Assembly (NCBI GenBank): GCA_020205615.1 | Contig: CM035173.1 | Location: 47,792,617 to 47,856,616, forward strand | Source of the DNA: Panax quinquefolius | Lineage: Eukaryota > Streptophyta > Magnoliopsida > Apiales > Araliaceae | Length of the DNA: 64,000 bases | Direction of reading: 5' to 3' | Part shown: positions 9,084 to 20,352 of the stretch, one piece after another | How the letters are laid out: each line of letters begins with the position of its first letter | How positions within the stretch are numbered: the first letter of the stretch is position 1 | Position numbers and translations under genes: made by a program | Notes under the pieces: generated by a model | The model's input: the letters and a program-made list of their open reading frames with translations, nothing else | Database searches by the model: none | What the model was told of the DNA's origin: nothing

Positions 9084-9979
9084 CAAACTTTATGCGAATT
9101 ATTAATTGTTTTGATTTCATATATGTATGGGTATGTATTTAGAATAATTTATTGGGCATAATTAATTATATAAAATTATTATTTTATAAAAAAAAATCAG
9201 TTCACAAACCTGTGATTCCGTGTTTTGATTGATTTATATATTTTTTTTCTTCAAAATCGTTATCCTGCACCGTGATTCGCATGACAATAATTATTAATCT
9301 AATTCACGTTATATATATATATATAAATATAATTTTATAATTAAAATAAAGAGTTTATTTTAATGTTGAAATTGGATTTCATGCAACATAAAATTGCCCA
9401 TTAAATGATACTCATACATATATGGAATGATTTTAATTCATAAGATGAATGTTTTATTTATTGATACATATGATGATATGTATGATAATAAATGGGATTG
9501 ATTATGGACTATTGACTAATCTTATTGGATTTATTTTGGTTGGATGTTTGAATGAATGAGTTTTATTAATTGGGGTCTGCGTACCTCATTTTTCCTGGTT
9601 TTCTTCTTGATGTAAATTATATCTCTTTCTTATCTACTTTCCCTTATTGCTGATCAAGGTTTCTATTTAACTTAAATAGTTTAATGTAATAGGATTAGTT
9701 AGAATTTTTTTGAAGAATCGAAAATTAAGGAGAAAGGAGCGCTTGAAGACCCGTTTGTAATGGAGCCCGAGTTTAAATATAATAGTTATATTTAAATGTT
9801 TATTCTTGCACCCGAGGGTTTGACCTTTTGGTTCACTTAGTGGCTCTAGTGAACCAAGCTAGAATAAAAGTCCATAATCAATCCGGATAGAATATAATAT
9901 TCCATATATGCAGACTAGTATTATATATATATATTATATATTATGCAAACATGCTTCAGCATGTTTAATAATATGACGC

Positions 9980-10050
<71 letters not shown>

Positions 10051-10685
10051 TGTATAAACAAGATGAGACTAATAATAAGAAATCCCTCAATAAAATTATA
10101 TTAAGTTGTAGCGTTCAAAGATATTTGGAATCTAGAAGCGTCATTTACAGAAGAATGATAAAAACAATAGAGCATTGAATATTTAATATGAGTTTGTTGT
10201 ACACACAATAAAAAGTATTAAATATTTGAGATGTTGTTTTTATTACATTTGATGTTTATAAGGAATTGAATATTACCGCTTTGTTGTGCACACACAAGGG
10301 CTGTAGTTTTCTCTTCACTTATATGGAAATGTTGGGTATGAACTTGAATCATTTTTGTTTGGATGTGCACACACTTGACCATTATGATTTAAGAGGCAAA
10401 ATATATGGAGTTACACGATGATGTAATTGATAAGAATTGTCTACGTATTTATTTATATATAGTTTGTTGTGCACACACAAGGCTATATACATTTGAAATG
10501 AAATCCTTATTCTCATTAGAAAATCTTTAATTAGATATTCTTGTAACTATATTCATGAGAGGTAATATAGTTTGAAGAAGAAAATAGTGGGAGATACCAA
10601 TATAAAATAAGACCTAATTTATTTTGGTAATTAATTAAATGAATGTTTGATAAAATATTATCTTTTTACATGCAGAATTTTGGAA
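9084..10685 (+). other. copia copy A untranslated leader
   Basis: A 1.6-kb region between PBS and gag with no coding potential. It holds a long TA tract (9980-10046) and four spaced copies of a motif of the type TTGTTGTGCACACACAA (about 10195, 10285, 10362 and 10462, the third divergent). Its TTGTG and CACAA arms can pair. Long structured leaders are common in plant copia elements, where they may hold packaging signals. That role is an inference. Confidence 0.7.
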
Positions 10686-11991
10686 ATGTCACATTCACTA
10701 ATTTCACTGCGTAGCATGCTTGATGCTAACAAACTGACTCGACCGAATTACACGGATTGGTTAAGGAGTATGAGAATTGTTCTCACTGCTAAAAAGATTT
10801 CTTATGTCCTAATTTCGCACCAGATTCGCAAAAAGTTGCGAGAGGCGGCCTCCGAGAAAAGAGATTGCTACTTTTAAGCGGTGGCAAGATGATGCATCGT
10901 GGCTCGATGCATCATGCTCGCATCCACGTAAAAGTGTGAGTTTGTTGTCGACATGAAACCATGGATGCTCTACTATGCTACTGCACCTTCGAGAGTTATA
11001 TGGTGAGCAAAGTAGGACTGCTAGATATGAAATATCTAAGGCGCTCTTCCGATCTCGGATGACCGAGGGTACTACTATTGAGACTCATGTCTTAAAGATG
11101 ATCAATTTGATTGAACATCTTGGACAACTTGGGTTCATCATGGATGGGGATTTGAGTCAAGATTTAGTCTTGCAGTCACTCCCGGACACCTTCTCACAAT
11201 TTGTTGTGAATTTTTACATAAATAAGTTAGATGTCAGCTTTCCTGAATTACTTAACATGTTGAAAACTGTTGAAGGTCACTTCCCATCCAAGAAGGACCA
11301 TGGTGGATGATTTTTCCAAGAAAAGGAAGAGGCCCAAGGTATCTTCTCAAAAGAAGAAATCCAAGAAGGTTAAGGGTAAGGCGAAAGTGAAGGATCAAAA
11401 GAAACACGATCCACCAAAGAAAGGAATTTGCTTCCATTGTAACAACTTCAGTTCACTGGAAGAGGAACTGCAAGGATTATCTTGCGAACAAAAGCGAGAA
11501 GAAGCTTGGAGAAGCTTGAATCCTAATTAAGGTTTGTTTATGATTGAAATTAATTTTTACGAAAGTCGATCTTCTACTTGGGTATTGGATCCAATTGTGG
11601 TTCTCACATATGTAATAATATATGCAGGGGGTGGTCAAAAGTAGAAAGATGAATAAGGATGAGGTGAATCTACGAGTGGGAAATGGAGCAAAGGTTCTTT
11701 GCATTAGGCATGAGGGACTTATTGTTTAAGACGCTACTTGGCAAGTCCATTAGTTTAAATAATTGTTATTTTGTTCCGTCACTTATTAGAAACATTATTT
11801 CTATCTCTGTATTGGATATGGATAGTTTTAACATTATAATAAAGAACAACAGTTGTTCTATTTGTAATGATAATGTTTTATATGGTGTTGGTAATTTGCG
11901 AAATGGACTTTATATACTTGACTTACATGAAAATATACTTCAAATTTAACAAACTAAGAAAAGGAAAAGAGATGATGTTAATTATACCTTC

Positions 11992-12793
11992 ATGTGGCAC
12001 TGTAGACTTAGTCATATTAATGAAACAAGATTATCCAAGTTGCATAAAGATGGGCTCCTAGAGCTATCAAATTATGAATCATATCCAACTTGTGAATCTT
12101 GTCTCATGGGAAAAATGACTAAATCTCCTTTTAGTGGAAAAGAAGAAAGAGTTACAGAGTTGTTAGCGTTGGTACACACAGATGTATGTAGACCTATGAC
12201 AATGAATGCACGAGGAGGGTATTCTTATTTTATTACATTCACTAATGATCACTCAAGATTTGGATGTGTATTTAATGAAATACAAATCTGAATCATTTAA
12301 AAAGTTCAAAGAGTTCAGAAGTGAAGTAGAGAAACAGATGGGCAAAAGTATTATGATTCTTCGATCAGATCGAGGTGGTGAATGCTTAAGCAGTGAGTTT
12401 CTCAATTGTCTTAAAGAAAATGGTATAATCTCACAATGGACTCCACCAGGGACGCCACAGTTGAATGGTGTATCTAAAAGGAGAAATCGAACACTGTTGG
12501 ACATGGTTCGTTTCATGATGAGTTTTACCGATCTTTCGGTGTCATTCTGGGGATATGCCCTAGAAGCAGCTACATATCTACTAAATAAGGTTCCCTTGAA
12601 ATCCATCCCTAAGACTCTATATGAGATGTGGACAGGGAGGAAGCCTAGTCTTAAACATGTTAAGATTTTGGGATGTCCGGCTTATGTGAAAAGGTTTCAG
12701 AATGATAAGCTTGGGACAAGATCTGATAAGTGTACTTTTATGGGATATCCTAAAGAAAGTTTAGGATATTATTTCTACAATCCTACTGAATAA
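11992..12793 (+). pseudogene. copia copy A integrase region
   Basis: An HHCC-type zinc region (WHCRLSHIN and CESC) precedes the core. The first catalytic Asp is in HTDVCRP and the second in RSDRGGECL, while the third acidic position reads NGVSKRRN. In copia integrases that residue is Glu, and copy F in this window has NGVSERRN at the same place. The AAA codon at 12476-12478 replaces GAA, so copy A has lost a DDE catalytic residue in addition to its frameshift at about 12290. Confidence 0.85.
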
Positions 12794-13290
12794 AAGGTGT
12801 TTGTTGCCAAATATGTTGCCTTCTTGGAAAAGGAGTTTATCCTTGACGGGGCCAGTGGGAGGAAAATAGATCTTGAAGAAATTTAAGAACCACAAACCAT
12901 TACAGATCAAATGGATGAACCTGTCTAAGTAGAGATTCCTTCTATACCACACCTTATTCGTAAATCTGGAAGAGTACCAAAGATACCTTATAGGTATGGA
13001 CTTGTCATAGAGGATGACGATGAGGTACACATTATAGATGATAATGATCCATTGAATTACAAACAGACTATGAGTAGTAAAGAGTTAGAGAAGTGGTAAG
13101 AAGCCATGAAATCCGAGATGGACTCCATGCATGAAAACCAAGTATAGACTTTGGTCTCACCACCTGAAGGCATTAAGCCTATTGGGTGTAAATACGTCTT
13201 TAAAAGAAAAACTGAAGCTGACGGCAAGGTAGAGACCTATAAGGCCCGACTGGTCGCAAAAGGTTTCAAACAAAGACAAGGAGTTGATAT

Positions 13291-14265
13291 GTGAAACCTT
13301 CTCACGAAAGAGCAATGCTTAAGTCTATTCGGATTTTGCTTGCGATTGCAGCTTACCATGACTACGAAATTTGGCAGATGGACGTGAAAACGGCCTTCCT
13401 CAATGGGAAACTTGAGGAGGATGTGTATATAACACAGCCAGAGAGATTTGTTTCAAAGGTCGGAACAAATCAAGTCTTTAAGCTACAACGATCCATTTAT
13501 GGATTGAAGCAAGCTTCTCGCAGGTGGAACATCTGTTTTGATGAGACAATCAAAGAGTTTGATTTTATCAAAAATGAGGATGAACTATATGTGTACAAGA
13601 AGGTTAGTGGGAGCGCTATTTCATTCCTCGTATTATATGTTGATGATATATTACTGACAGGGAATGATATTCCTATGCTACAATCAATTAAAATCTGGTT
13701 ATCTAAACACTTCTCCATAAAGAACTTGGTAGAAACATCCTATATTTTGGGGATAAATATCTATAGAGATAGATCTAAAAGGATTCTCGGCTTGTCCCAA
13801 GGAATGTACATTGACTCGATGCTAAAGAGGTTTAGCATGGAAGATTCCAAAAGAGGTCTAATGCCGATGAGCCATGAAATACATCTCTCCAAGAAACAGG
13901 CCCCAAAGACACCTAAGGAGAGAGACTGTATGAGTAAGATTCCTTATGCTTCAGTAATAGGATCTATCATGTATGGTATGATATATACTAGACCATATGT
14001 CGCTCATGCACTTAGTGTTACAAGCAGATATCAGTCGAATCCAGGAGAAGAACACTGGAAGGAAGTGAAAAATATCCTAAAGTACTTAAGAAGAACTAAG
14101 GATGTATTTGTTGTCTACGATGGGTCTGAATTAAAACTAGAGGGATTCACAGACACAAGTTTTCAAACTGAACAAGATGACAGTAAATCCATTTTGGGGT
14201 ATGTGTTTACCTTAAACGGTGGCGCAGTGAGTTGGAAGAGTTTTAAACAAACAAGCGATTCTTGA
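13291..14265 (+). pseudogene. copia copy A reverse transcriptase-RNase H frame
   Basis: A 324-codon open stretch carries the copia RT signature: DYEIWQMDVKTAFLNGKLEE, then YGLKQASRRWN and YVDDILLTGND. It is followed by the connection segment and the first part of RNase H (GFTDTSFQ, GGAVSWKS). The frame starts after a frameshift that removes the KGFKQRQGVDYDETF region, and it ends at a TGA inside RNase H. Copy F at 62028-62846 is a close relative of the same family. Confidence 0.9.
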
Positions 14266-14628
14266 TTGATGTGAGAGGCAGTACATAAGCCGCAAGTGAA
14301 GTGAAGTTGCAAAAGAAGTTGTTTGGATGAAGAAGTTCATTACCAAACTTGGTGTGGTTCCTAGTATTACAGGACCAATATCTTTATTCTGTGACAACAC
14401 CGGAGCTGTTGTGCAGGCTAAGGAACCCAAGTCTCATCAGAAATCCAAACATGTGGTGCGGCAGTTTCATTTGATCAGAGAGATCATTGAAAGAGGAGAC
14501 GTCACCCTTGAGCGTGTGGACTCTTAAGAAAATATTGCAGATCCATTTACTAAAGCGTTAACACAACAACAGTCAGATCGTCATTTAGAGAAGATGGGTA
14601 TGAGATACCACGACGATTGGCTTTAGTG

Positions 14629-14640
14629 CAAGTGGGAGAT
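14629..14640 (+). other. copia copy A polypurine tract
   Basis: The purine-rich AAGTGGGAGA immediately precedes the 3' LTR (TGAAAGTAGT) and is repeated before LTR2, LTR3, LTR4 and the copy F LTR. It is the expected plus-strand primer of a copia element. Confidence 0.9.
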
Positions 14641-16499
14641 TGAAAGTAGTATGCATACAAGCCAATCATGTATGATGATAAAGCATATACTTTGAAATCA
14701 ATCTTATTTATTTATTAATAAAATAATTATTTATTAAAAACATTTATTATCAACATGGTGCTGTTTTAATAATATGTTATAAACCCATAATTTTAAGTAA
14801 TGCTTTTAGAATCATGATGAGATCATGCTAATGAGATCTAAATTCTTAGATAGCTTAAAACTAAAATGTTCCCAATCAATGGATTACTAAAAAGGGGATT
14901 AGTGAATCCGGATAGATTTGTACATACGTTGCTTGCTCATTGGATGAGGATAATTGATCTCATGATCATTTGTGTGGAGACACTAAAAAAAGTATGTAGG
15001 TACTTATTAGAGAATAAGTTCACTGAACGTGACTCACTAAGGAATACCTAATGGAGTTTTACTTACCTATCAATAGGAATTCCTGTAGTGATAATAGTAC
15101 AAATAATCCTTAGACTTGAGATCATCATAGTATCTTATATATAATGAATTACACTTTGACTTATTCCTTAAGACTCTTAGAGTATATCAAAGGGTATGCT
15201 TGGGTGTAATAAGTTATATATGGAGATAATGAATGATCAATAAAGAATCTACCACTTCTAGTAAAAGAAGAGAAATGTCCTATATGATTCGATAAATGAC
15301 AACCCAGGAATCCTTGGCCAAGGTGGATTGAAATTAAAAAGTAGTTTCTAACTTGCATTCATTAGGAGTTGTCCATTTTGGAATCGAAATACATATAATT
15401 AAATAAAATAAGACTTGACAGTAATTTCATGTCTTATATTTAATTGGGACATTGTATGGTGGAAGGATTGAATTGTACGGTAACTATTTACTTAAAGGTT
15501 CTTTTAGGATTAGTGTTGAAATCTATATTATCTGGAAAGTCGTTGATCGCTAGGGAGGCTTATCCCTATTGTAGAATAAATATTATTTATTTAAATAAAT
15601 TAATAGTTTAATTTATTTATTTAAATAAGAGTAGAATTGTTCTAATTGATTTATTCACAACCGGTTTAATATGGAGAACCTAAAGGGTCACACCGTAAAA
15701 GGAAGAATAATTATTTAAGAAGTTAATGGCATAATCGTAATAATATGTTAAGTATATTTAATTTAATCTATGGTGATAGAATAAATTAAATAGCTTAATA
15801 TTATTATTTAATATTTTAGAAGTATTAAATATAAATTAATAAGAGAGAGTCTTATTAATATTAATATTATTATAATTATTATTATTTTAATTTCTAAAGG
15901 AGTTTAGGAATTAATTTAATATAAGTACTCTCATTTATTTCTAATAGGATTAGGAAGGAAAATTAGTTAAAGGAGTTTAAATAATTATCCCTAATAAGAT
16001 TAGGAGCACTGATTAATTAAAGGAGTTTAATTAAATAAATAATACCTTATTTTAAATAAATAGGGTTACCTGATATCTTTATAAGAGGAGTCTTATATCA
16101 GATATCAAAATATACGTGATTCCAATAGTTGGAGAGTACACCCCCTTTTTCTATAGAGATAGAAAAAACTAGGGTTTGAGCCAATACACCCTTCTTCTTG
16201 AAAAATTCTTCTTCCTTGGTGGATCACCTCTAGAGGCCATATACTTGGGTGGCTAACATTGATCAAATGAAGGAATCTACCCGGAGATTCAAGGAGATCA
16301 CAGAGAAGTATGAGGTGAACTCGTACCTGAAGAAGCTTATATCTACAATGGTATGATTCCATAACTTCTTGTTCTTCGCTTAAATTAATAATATGCATAA
16401 AGGATGATCCGGGTAATTGGTTTGTGAAAAATTTTAAAGTCTGATTTTATTTTGCTTCCGCTATTTTTGCAATTTGATTGCTACTTTGAATTTTGCAAA

Positions 16500-16503
<4 letters not shown>
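14641..16503 (+). repeat. copia copy A 3' LTR
   Basis: The LTR begins TGAAAGTAGTATGC after the polypurine tract and is homologous along its length to the four LTRs of the downstream array. Its last bases (AAACCTTA) pass into a TA tract instead of the full ACCTAACA end. Length is about 1.86 kb. The 3' third contains repeated AAAGGAGTTTAA words and TAATAAGATTAGG words. TTTCTATAGAGATAGAAAAA forms a small palindrome near 16148. No target-site duplication is recoverable because of the TA tract. Confidence 0.9.

Positions 16504-16546
<43 letters not shown>
16503..16546. repeat. (TA)n tract at copia/EPRV junction
   Basis: A pure TA dinucleotide tract separates the copy A 3' LTR from viral sequence. 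It may have expanded from the LTR edge or from the viral end, since the viral 3' end at about 56840 also runs into TA repeats. Confidence 0.9.
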
Positions 16547-16549
<3 letters not shown>

Positions 16550-16901
16550 GAGAAGAACTGAATAATGCATATAAATAACACAATTTAATTACTTTAAACA
16601 AAATAATTTTATTGATAACTGAAAATATTTACAAACAGAACTGAAAATTTAAGTGACTTACAAAATTTACTCAGAACATTAAGAAGAGTAGAAGAAGGGG
16701 TTAAGAGGGGCTAACAGCGGTAGAGGCTAAAGATTCGTCTGAGAAGGAACTCAGAGTCTTTCAAAGTCGCTTTTAATGGCGAGAGTTCGATTTCCTTTTA
16801 TAGAATAAGAAAATAACTATTACAAAATTATTATTACAAAAGTAAATGATTATAGACAACTTTTACTATTGATGAATAGTAAAACAGTGCTGACTTTTTT
16901 A
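16547..16901 (-). promoter_or_regulatory. florendovirus-like intergenic region, locus 1 minus copy
   Basis: On the minus strand this matches the sequence after ORF2 at 56460-56820. It contains a TATA box (TATAAAAGG, 16794-16802), about 200 nt of CT-rich transcribed leader, and a polyadenylation-type AATAAA near 16605. That order is expected of a pararetrovirus, where one terminally redundant transcript starts and ends in the same region. The assignment rests on position and motifs; activity is unknown. Confidence 0.6.
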
Positions 16902-18404
16902 CTATTCATGGACGCTTTCAGCTACTTTTGACGAAGTGGCCACAACTTTTGACTTGGAGGATGCTTTCGGTGGAAAAGCAGAAACATAATCATGTACTGG
17001 GAGACTGCTTTTGAGGAAGAGCATCTTTAAGTTGACCGCTCTGAGGGCGGTGTTGGATTTCATTTGGTTGCGGAAGCGGTGCAAGTGATCGGATGGAAAC
17101 TTTGAGATGTCAGGCAAATGGGTCCTGAGCATCTTGCAAGTCGATGGTGCCATATGAGTCATCATTACCGTATTGATTTGTAGAATCATTCCTGGAGGAA
17201 GACGAAGAATACCCTGAAGCTTCTTCATGTAACTCATCAATTCTTTTATTAAATGCTTGGGCTATTAATTTTAATTCTTTACCGGAACAGTTCCTAAAAT
17301 CAGAAATGTCACGAGAACAAGACGAACTAGTAGGACTAACTCTTTACTCTTTGGGTTTTGACTCTTTTGTTTGACTGGAAGGTTCTTTGGATGAAACAGT
17401 AAGAACCTTAAGAGGGACAGTGGGAAATTCTAACTGAACTTGACCAACAATTCTATTAACATCAAACTTATCCCACCATTTGATGAAGAATTGACGGGAG
17501 AGAAGGGGAAATGGATCAACTGTGGTATGAGGATCGGTAACTGTAGTTGGGGTTTTAATGTCATATTGCCATTTAAGAATCCAAGGAATCTTATATTTAC
17601 TTACAAATTAAAGAATGACAGGGACGCCATCAAACTTTGGATTGTGTTTACTGTGGTTGCAGAAATGGCTAAGTTGAACTTTTAAAAGTTCAGGAAGGAG
17701 GTCAAAAGTGGAACCAAATCTTGTTTACCAGTGAGTGAACCAATAAGGGAACTGGCTTTTGAACTTATGGCCGAACTGGAAAAACCATGAATGACTATTT
17801 AACTAATTTTGATGCAGGAAAACTCTATACCAAGCTTCCATATAATCATAATAACAATAAGAGTTATCCTGATTAGAAAGCTGCATAAGATCAGAGGGAT
17901 GTTTTCCCCAATAAGACATTAAAATGAACTGTTTAATATATAATGAATGATAAAGCACTTTGTATTTATCATTATTAGTATAAATAGGTTTAATAAAGAT
18001 TGACTCGGTTTCATTAAGGATATCCTTATAATACACGAGGAATTTATAAGGAGCAAGGGGTTGGAAATGCCATCCAGGAGGAAATGCTTAACTGGGTCAT
18101 CTTTTGGTTTCATATTGGGCTCAATGTGAAATAAGTGATTGGTCCATCTAAGAATGTACTCAGAAGGAGGATGACTGGGGTTTGACACAGGGTTTTTTTG
18201 GTGATCGGAAAAAAATTGATCGGAATTTGGAGTTCTAGCAATTTGAATCATATAAGCAGGCATTGTCCCAAGGACAGTAAATTTGTTACTAGTTTGATGA
18301 ACTGGGTTAGCTGGATGAGGAACCAAATTTCCTTTTGGTTGATTACTCGGGCGATGGAAATGACTGACTGAGCCATGAGAAGATGATGCTCCTCGAACAC
18401 TCAT
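16902..18404 (-). pseudogene. florendovirus ORF2-like protein, broken (locus 1 minus)
   Basis: This is the second open reading frame of the endogenous virus, starting at ATG 18404 (MSVRGASSSHG). Its start overlaps the ORF1 stop as ATGA. Recognisable blocks shared with the other copies are LRWTNHLFHIEPNMKPKDDP, DNSYCYYDYMEAWYRVFLHQ, FVSKYKIPWILKWQYD and LSRQFFIKWWDKFDVNRIVG. The last is followed by a Ser/Lys-rich segment. Frameshifts occur near 18090, 17820 and 17690, and stops near 17345 and 17120. Florendoviruses encode a second protein of unknown function after the RNase H, and I recognise no domain here either. Confidence 0.75.
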
Positions 18405-18910
18405 AATGGACGCACGGTACCTGTGTTAATAAATTCCCGAGTGAGAAAATCAGGAATGGAATTGTTACTGCTTTTAATATATTTAATCTCAAAATCAAAG
18501 ATACTCAGAAGGGCTTGCCATCTAGCAAAGGAATGTTTAGAGGCTATGTTTTCAACATCTTTTTCTAAAACATATTTTGCTGATTTGCAATCTATGCGAA
18601 CTAAAAACTTTTGGTTTAATAAGTCACTTTGGAATTTGTTAATACATAATACTAATGAAAGTATTTCCTTTTTAATAGTACTATAATTTAACTGTGTACT
18701 ATTCCATGCGGAATAAGCGAAGTATGAATGTCGATTCATGGAGGATTGTCCTATAAAGCTTATTTGGAAGAGAGGTTCTGAGATCTTCACGAGATTTTAT
18801 AGAACTTACCCGATATAATTGGCGGGCAAAAATCTCTGAGTTGGGTTTTATTGGTAATTTTATCAGGAATTTGTGTCCAAATTGAATAGCTCGTCGATAA
18901 ATTTGCATGA
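18401..18910 (-). pseudogene. endogenous pararetrovirus RNase H (locus 1 minus)
   Basis: The minus-strand frame includes WNSTQLNYSTIKKEILSLVL, VRIDCKSAKYVLEKDVENIA and GTVRPL before the stop. This is the retroviral-type RNase H end of a caulimovirid polymerase, with the conserved (N)YSTxxKE block and the RID catalytic Asp. The stop codon TGA overlaps the ORF2 ATG. The N-terminal part is scrambled: the segment carrying ETDASDIGFGG in the other copies is missing between about 18710 and 18790, so a catalytic Asp is lost. Confidence 0.8.
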
Positions 18911-19218
18911 GCCGCGATAAATATTTAAATCAAGAAACTGAACTTTAGCTTGAAAGAAGCTGTATTTGGAAGGTGAAGGGACGAGTCCATTATCTTTGAC
19001 TGTTTTAAAGAACGATTTTAGATGTTTAATGTGTTCTTCAATAGATTTTCAAAAAATGAGAATATCATCAATGTAAAATGACAACAACAAAATGGTGAAA
19101 GGATTCAAGATGTCATTGAGGATATTACGAAATTCAACAGGAGCATTCTTTAGGCCAAATGCCTGAACGTTCTATTCATAATGGCCAAATGGGGTAGTGA
19201 AGGTTGTTTTGTACCTAT
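18911..19218 (-). pseudogene. endogenous pararetrovirus RT fragment (locus 1 minus)
   Basis: The minus strand encodes the palm region: QAFGLKNAP, then FRNILNDILNPF, a degraded YIDDILIF box and [20 protein letters not shown]. Small insertions near 19050-19085 and a stop in place of Ser after the YIDD box break the frame. The fragment stops abruptly at about 19218, where the head-to-head junction begins. Confidence 0.8.
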
Positions 19219-19231
19219 CATCGATTAAGTA

Positions 19232-19745
19232 CCATTAAACAAGGTCTTAAAATGGATTAGGTACCCTTTACCTAATAAGGATGACCTCATTAATCGATTA
19301 AGTAATGCTACTATCTTCAGTAAATTTGACCTTAAGTGTGGTTTCTGGCAAGTTGCCATTCATCCCGATGATAGGTACAAAACAGCCTTCACTACCCCAT
19401 TTGACCATTATGAATGGAACGTTCAGGCATTTGGCCTAAAGAATGCTCCCAGTGAATTTCAGAATATCCTCAATGACATCTTGAATCCTTTCAGTCATTT
19501 TGTTGTTGTCTACATTGATGATATTCTCATTTTTTCAAAATCTATTGAAGAACACATTAAACATCTAAAATCGTTCTTCAAAACAGTCAAAGATAATGGA
19601 CTCGTCTTTTCACCTTCCAAATGCAGCTTGTTTCAAGCTAAAGTTCAGTTTTTCTGTTTAAATATTTATCGCAGACTCATACAGCCTATTGATCGAGCTA
19701 TTCAATTTGGTTGATGCATTGCGAGATAAAATTACCAATAAACCC
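19232..19745 (+). pseudogene. endogenous pararetrovirus RT fragment (locus 1 plus)
   Basis: The plus-strand copy starts within RT at about NKVLKWIRYPLPNKDDLINR and continues through ATIFSKFDLKCGFWQVAIHP, FGLKNAPSEFQNILNDI and [11 protein letters not shown]. The YIDD catalytic box is intact here (about 19514). It ends in degraded thumb sequence with a stop at about 19712. It duplicates the minus-strand fragment immediately to its left. Confidence 0.85.
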
Positions 19746-20352
19746 AATGCAGAGATTTTGGGCTCATTTCAATTATATTGGCAAGTTCTATAAAAATCTC
19801 AGGAAGATCTGCAAACCTCTTTTCCAGCGTTTGCAGGACAATCCCCCTCCATGGACTGACATTCATACTTCTGTCGTCTAACAAGTTAAAAGATATGTTA
19901 AGGCTTTGCCTTGCCTTGGCATCTCCAATGACTCTGCTTTTAAGATCGTTGAGACTGATGCCTCTGACATTGGTTTTGGAGGTATTCTAAAGCAAAAGTT
20001 AACACTCAATTCTCCTTAACAAATTGTTCGCTTTCATTCTGGTGCATGGAATAGTACACAGTTAAATTACAGTACTATTAAAAAGGAAATATTTTTATTA
20101 GTATTATGTATTAACAAATTCTAAAGTGACTTATTAAAGCAAAAGTTTTTAGTTCGTATAGATTGCAAATCAGCAAAATATGTTTTAGAAAAAGATGTTG
20201 AAAACATAGCCTCTAAACATTCCTTTGCTAGATGGCAAGCCCTTCTGAGTATCTTTGATTTTGAGATTGAATATATTAAAGGCAGTAACAATTCCATTCC
20301 TGATTTTCTCACCCGGGAATTTATTAACACAGGTACCGTGCGTCCATTATGA
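19746..20352 (+). pseudogene. endogenous pararetrovirus RNase H (locus 1 plus)
   Basis: The frame contains an ETDASDIGFGG-type block near 19955 carrying the first catalytic Asp, the (N)YSTIKKEI block near 20065, DCKSAKYVLEKDVENIA, and IPDFLTREFINTGT before the TGA at 20350-20352. In-frame stops at about 19880, 20018 and 20122 and a frameshift near 19770 break it. The stop overlaps the ORF2 start codon at 20349. Confidence 0.8.

Larger units (their letters stand above)
10686..14626 (+). pseudogene. copia copy A gag-pol, broken
   Basis: Domains appear in copia order. Gag starts at 10686 with a UBN2-type segment (MLDANKLTRPNYTDWLRSM) and continues to about 11310. A frameshifted zinc-knuckle remnant (CFHCNN) is near 11430. 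A protease remnant near 11580 has a damaged D-T-G. The integrase HHCC zinc region is at 11992-12110, the integrase core and C-terminus run to about 12790, the reverse transcriptase spans about 13060-13900 with YVDDILLTGND at 13636, and RNase H ends with NIADPFTKAL. The reading frame is cut by frameshifts or stops near 10877, 11310, 11520, 11950, 12290, 12790, 13140, 13290, 14265 and 14525. The element is therefore non-autonomous. Confidence 0.9.

Noticed and set aside
12253..12606. Minus-strand 117-codon frame
   Set aside because: Antisense shadow of the copia integrase, with no independent support.
17440..17685. Separate plus-strand gene (also at 20975-21325 and 47160-47510, antisense)
   Set aside because: This recurrent open frame is the antisense of the conserved ORF2 core and appears in each copy for that reason.
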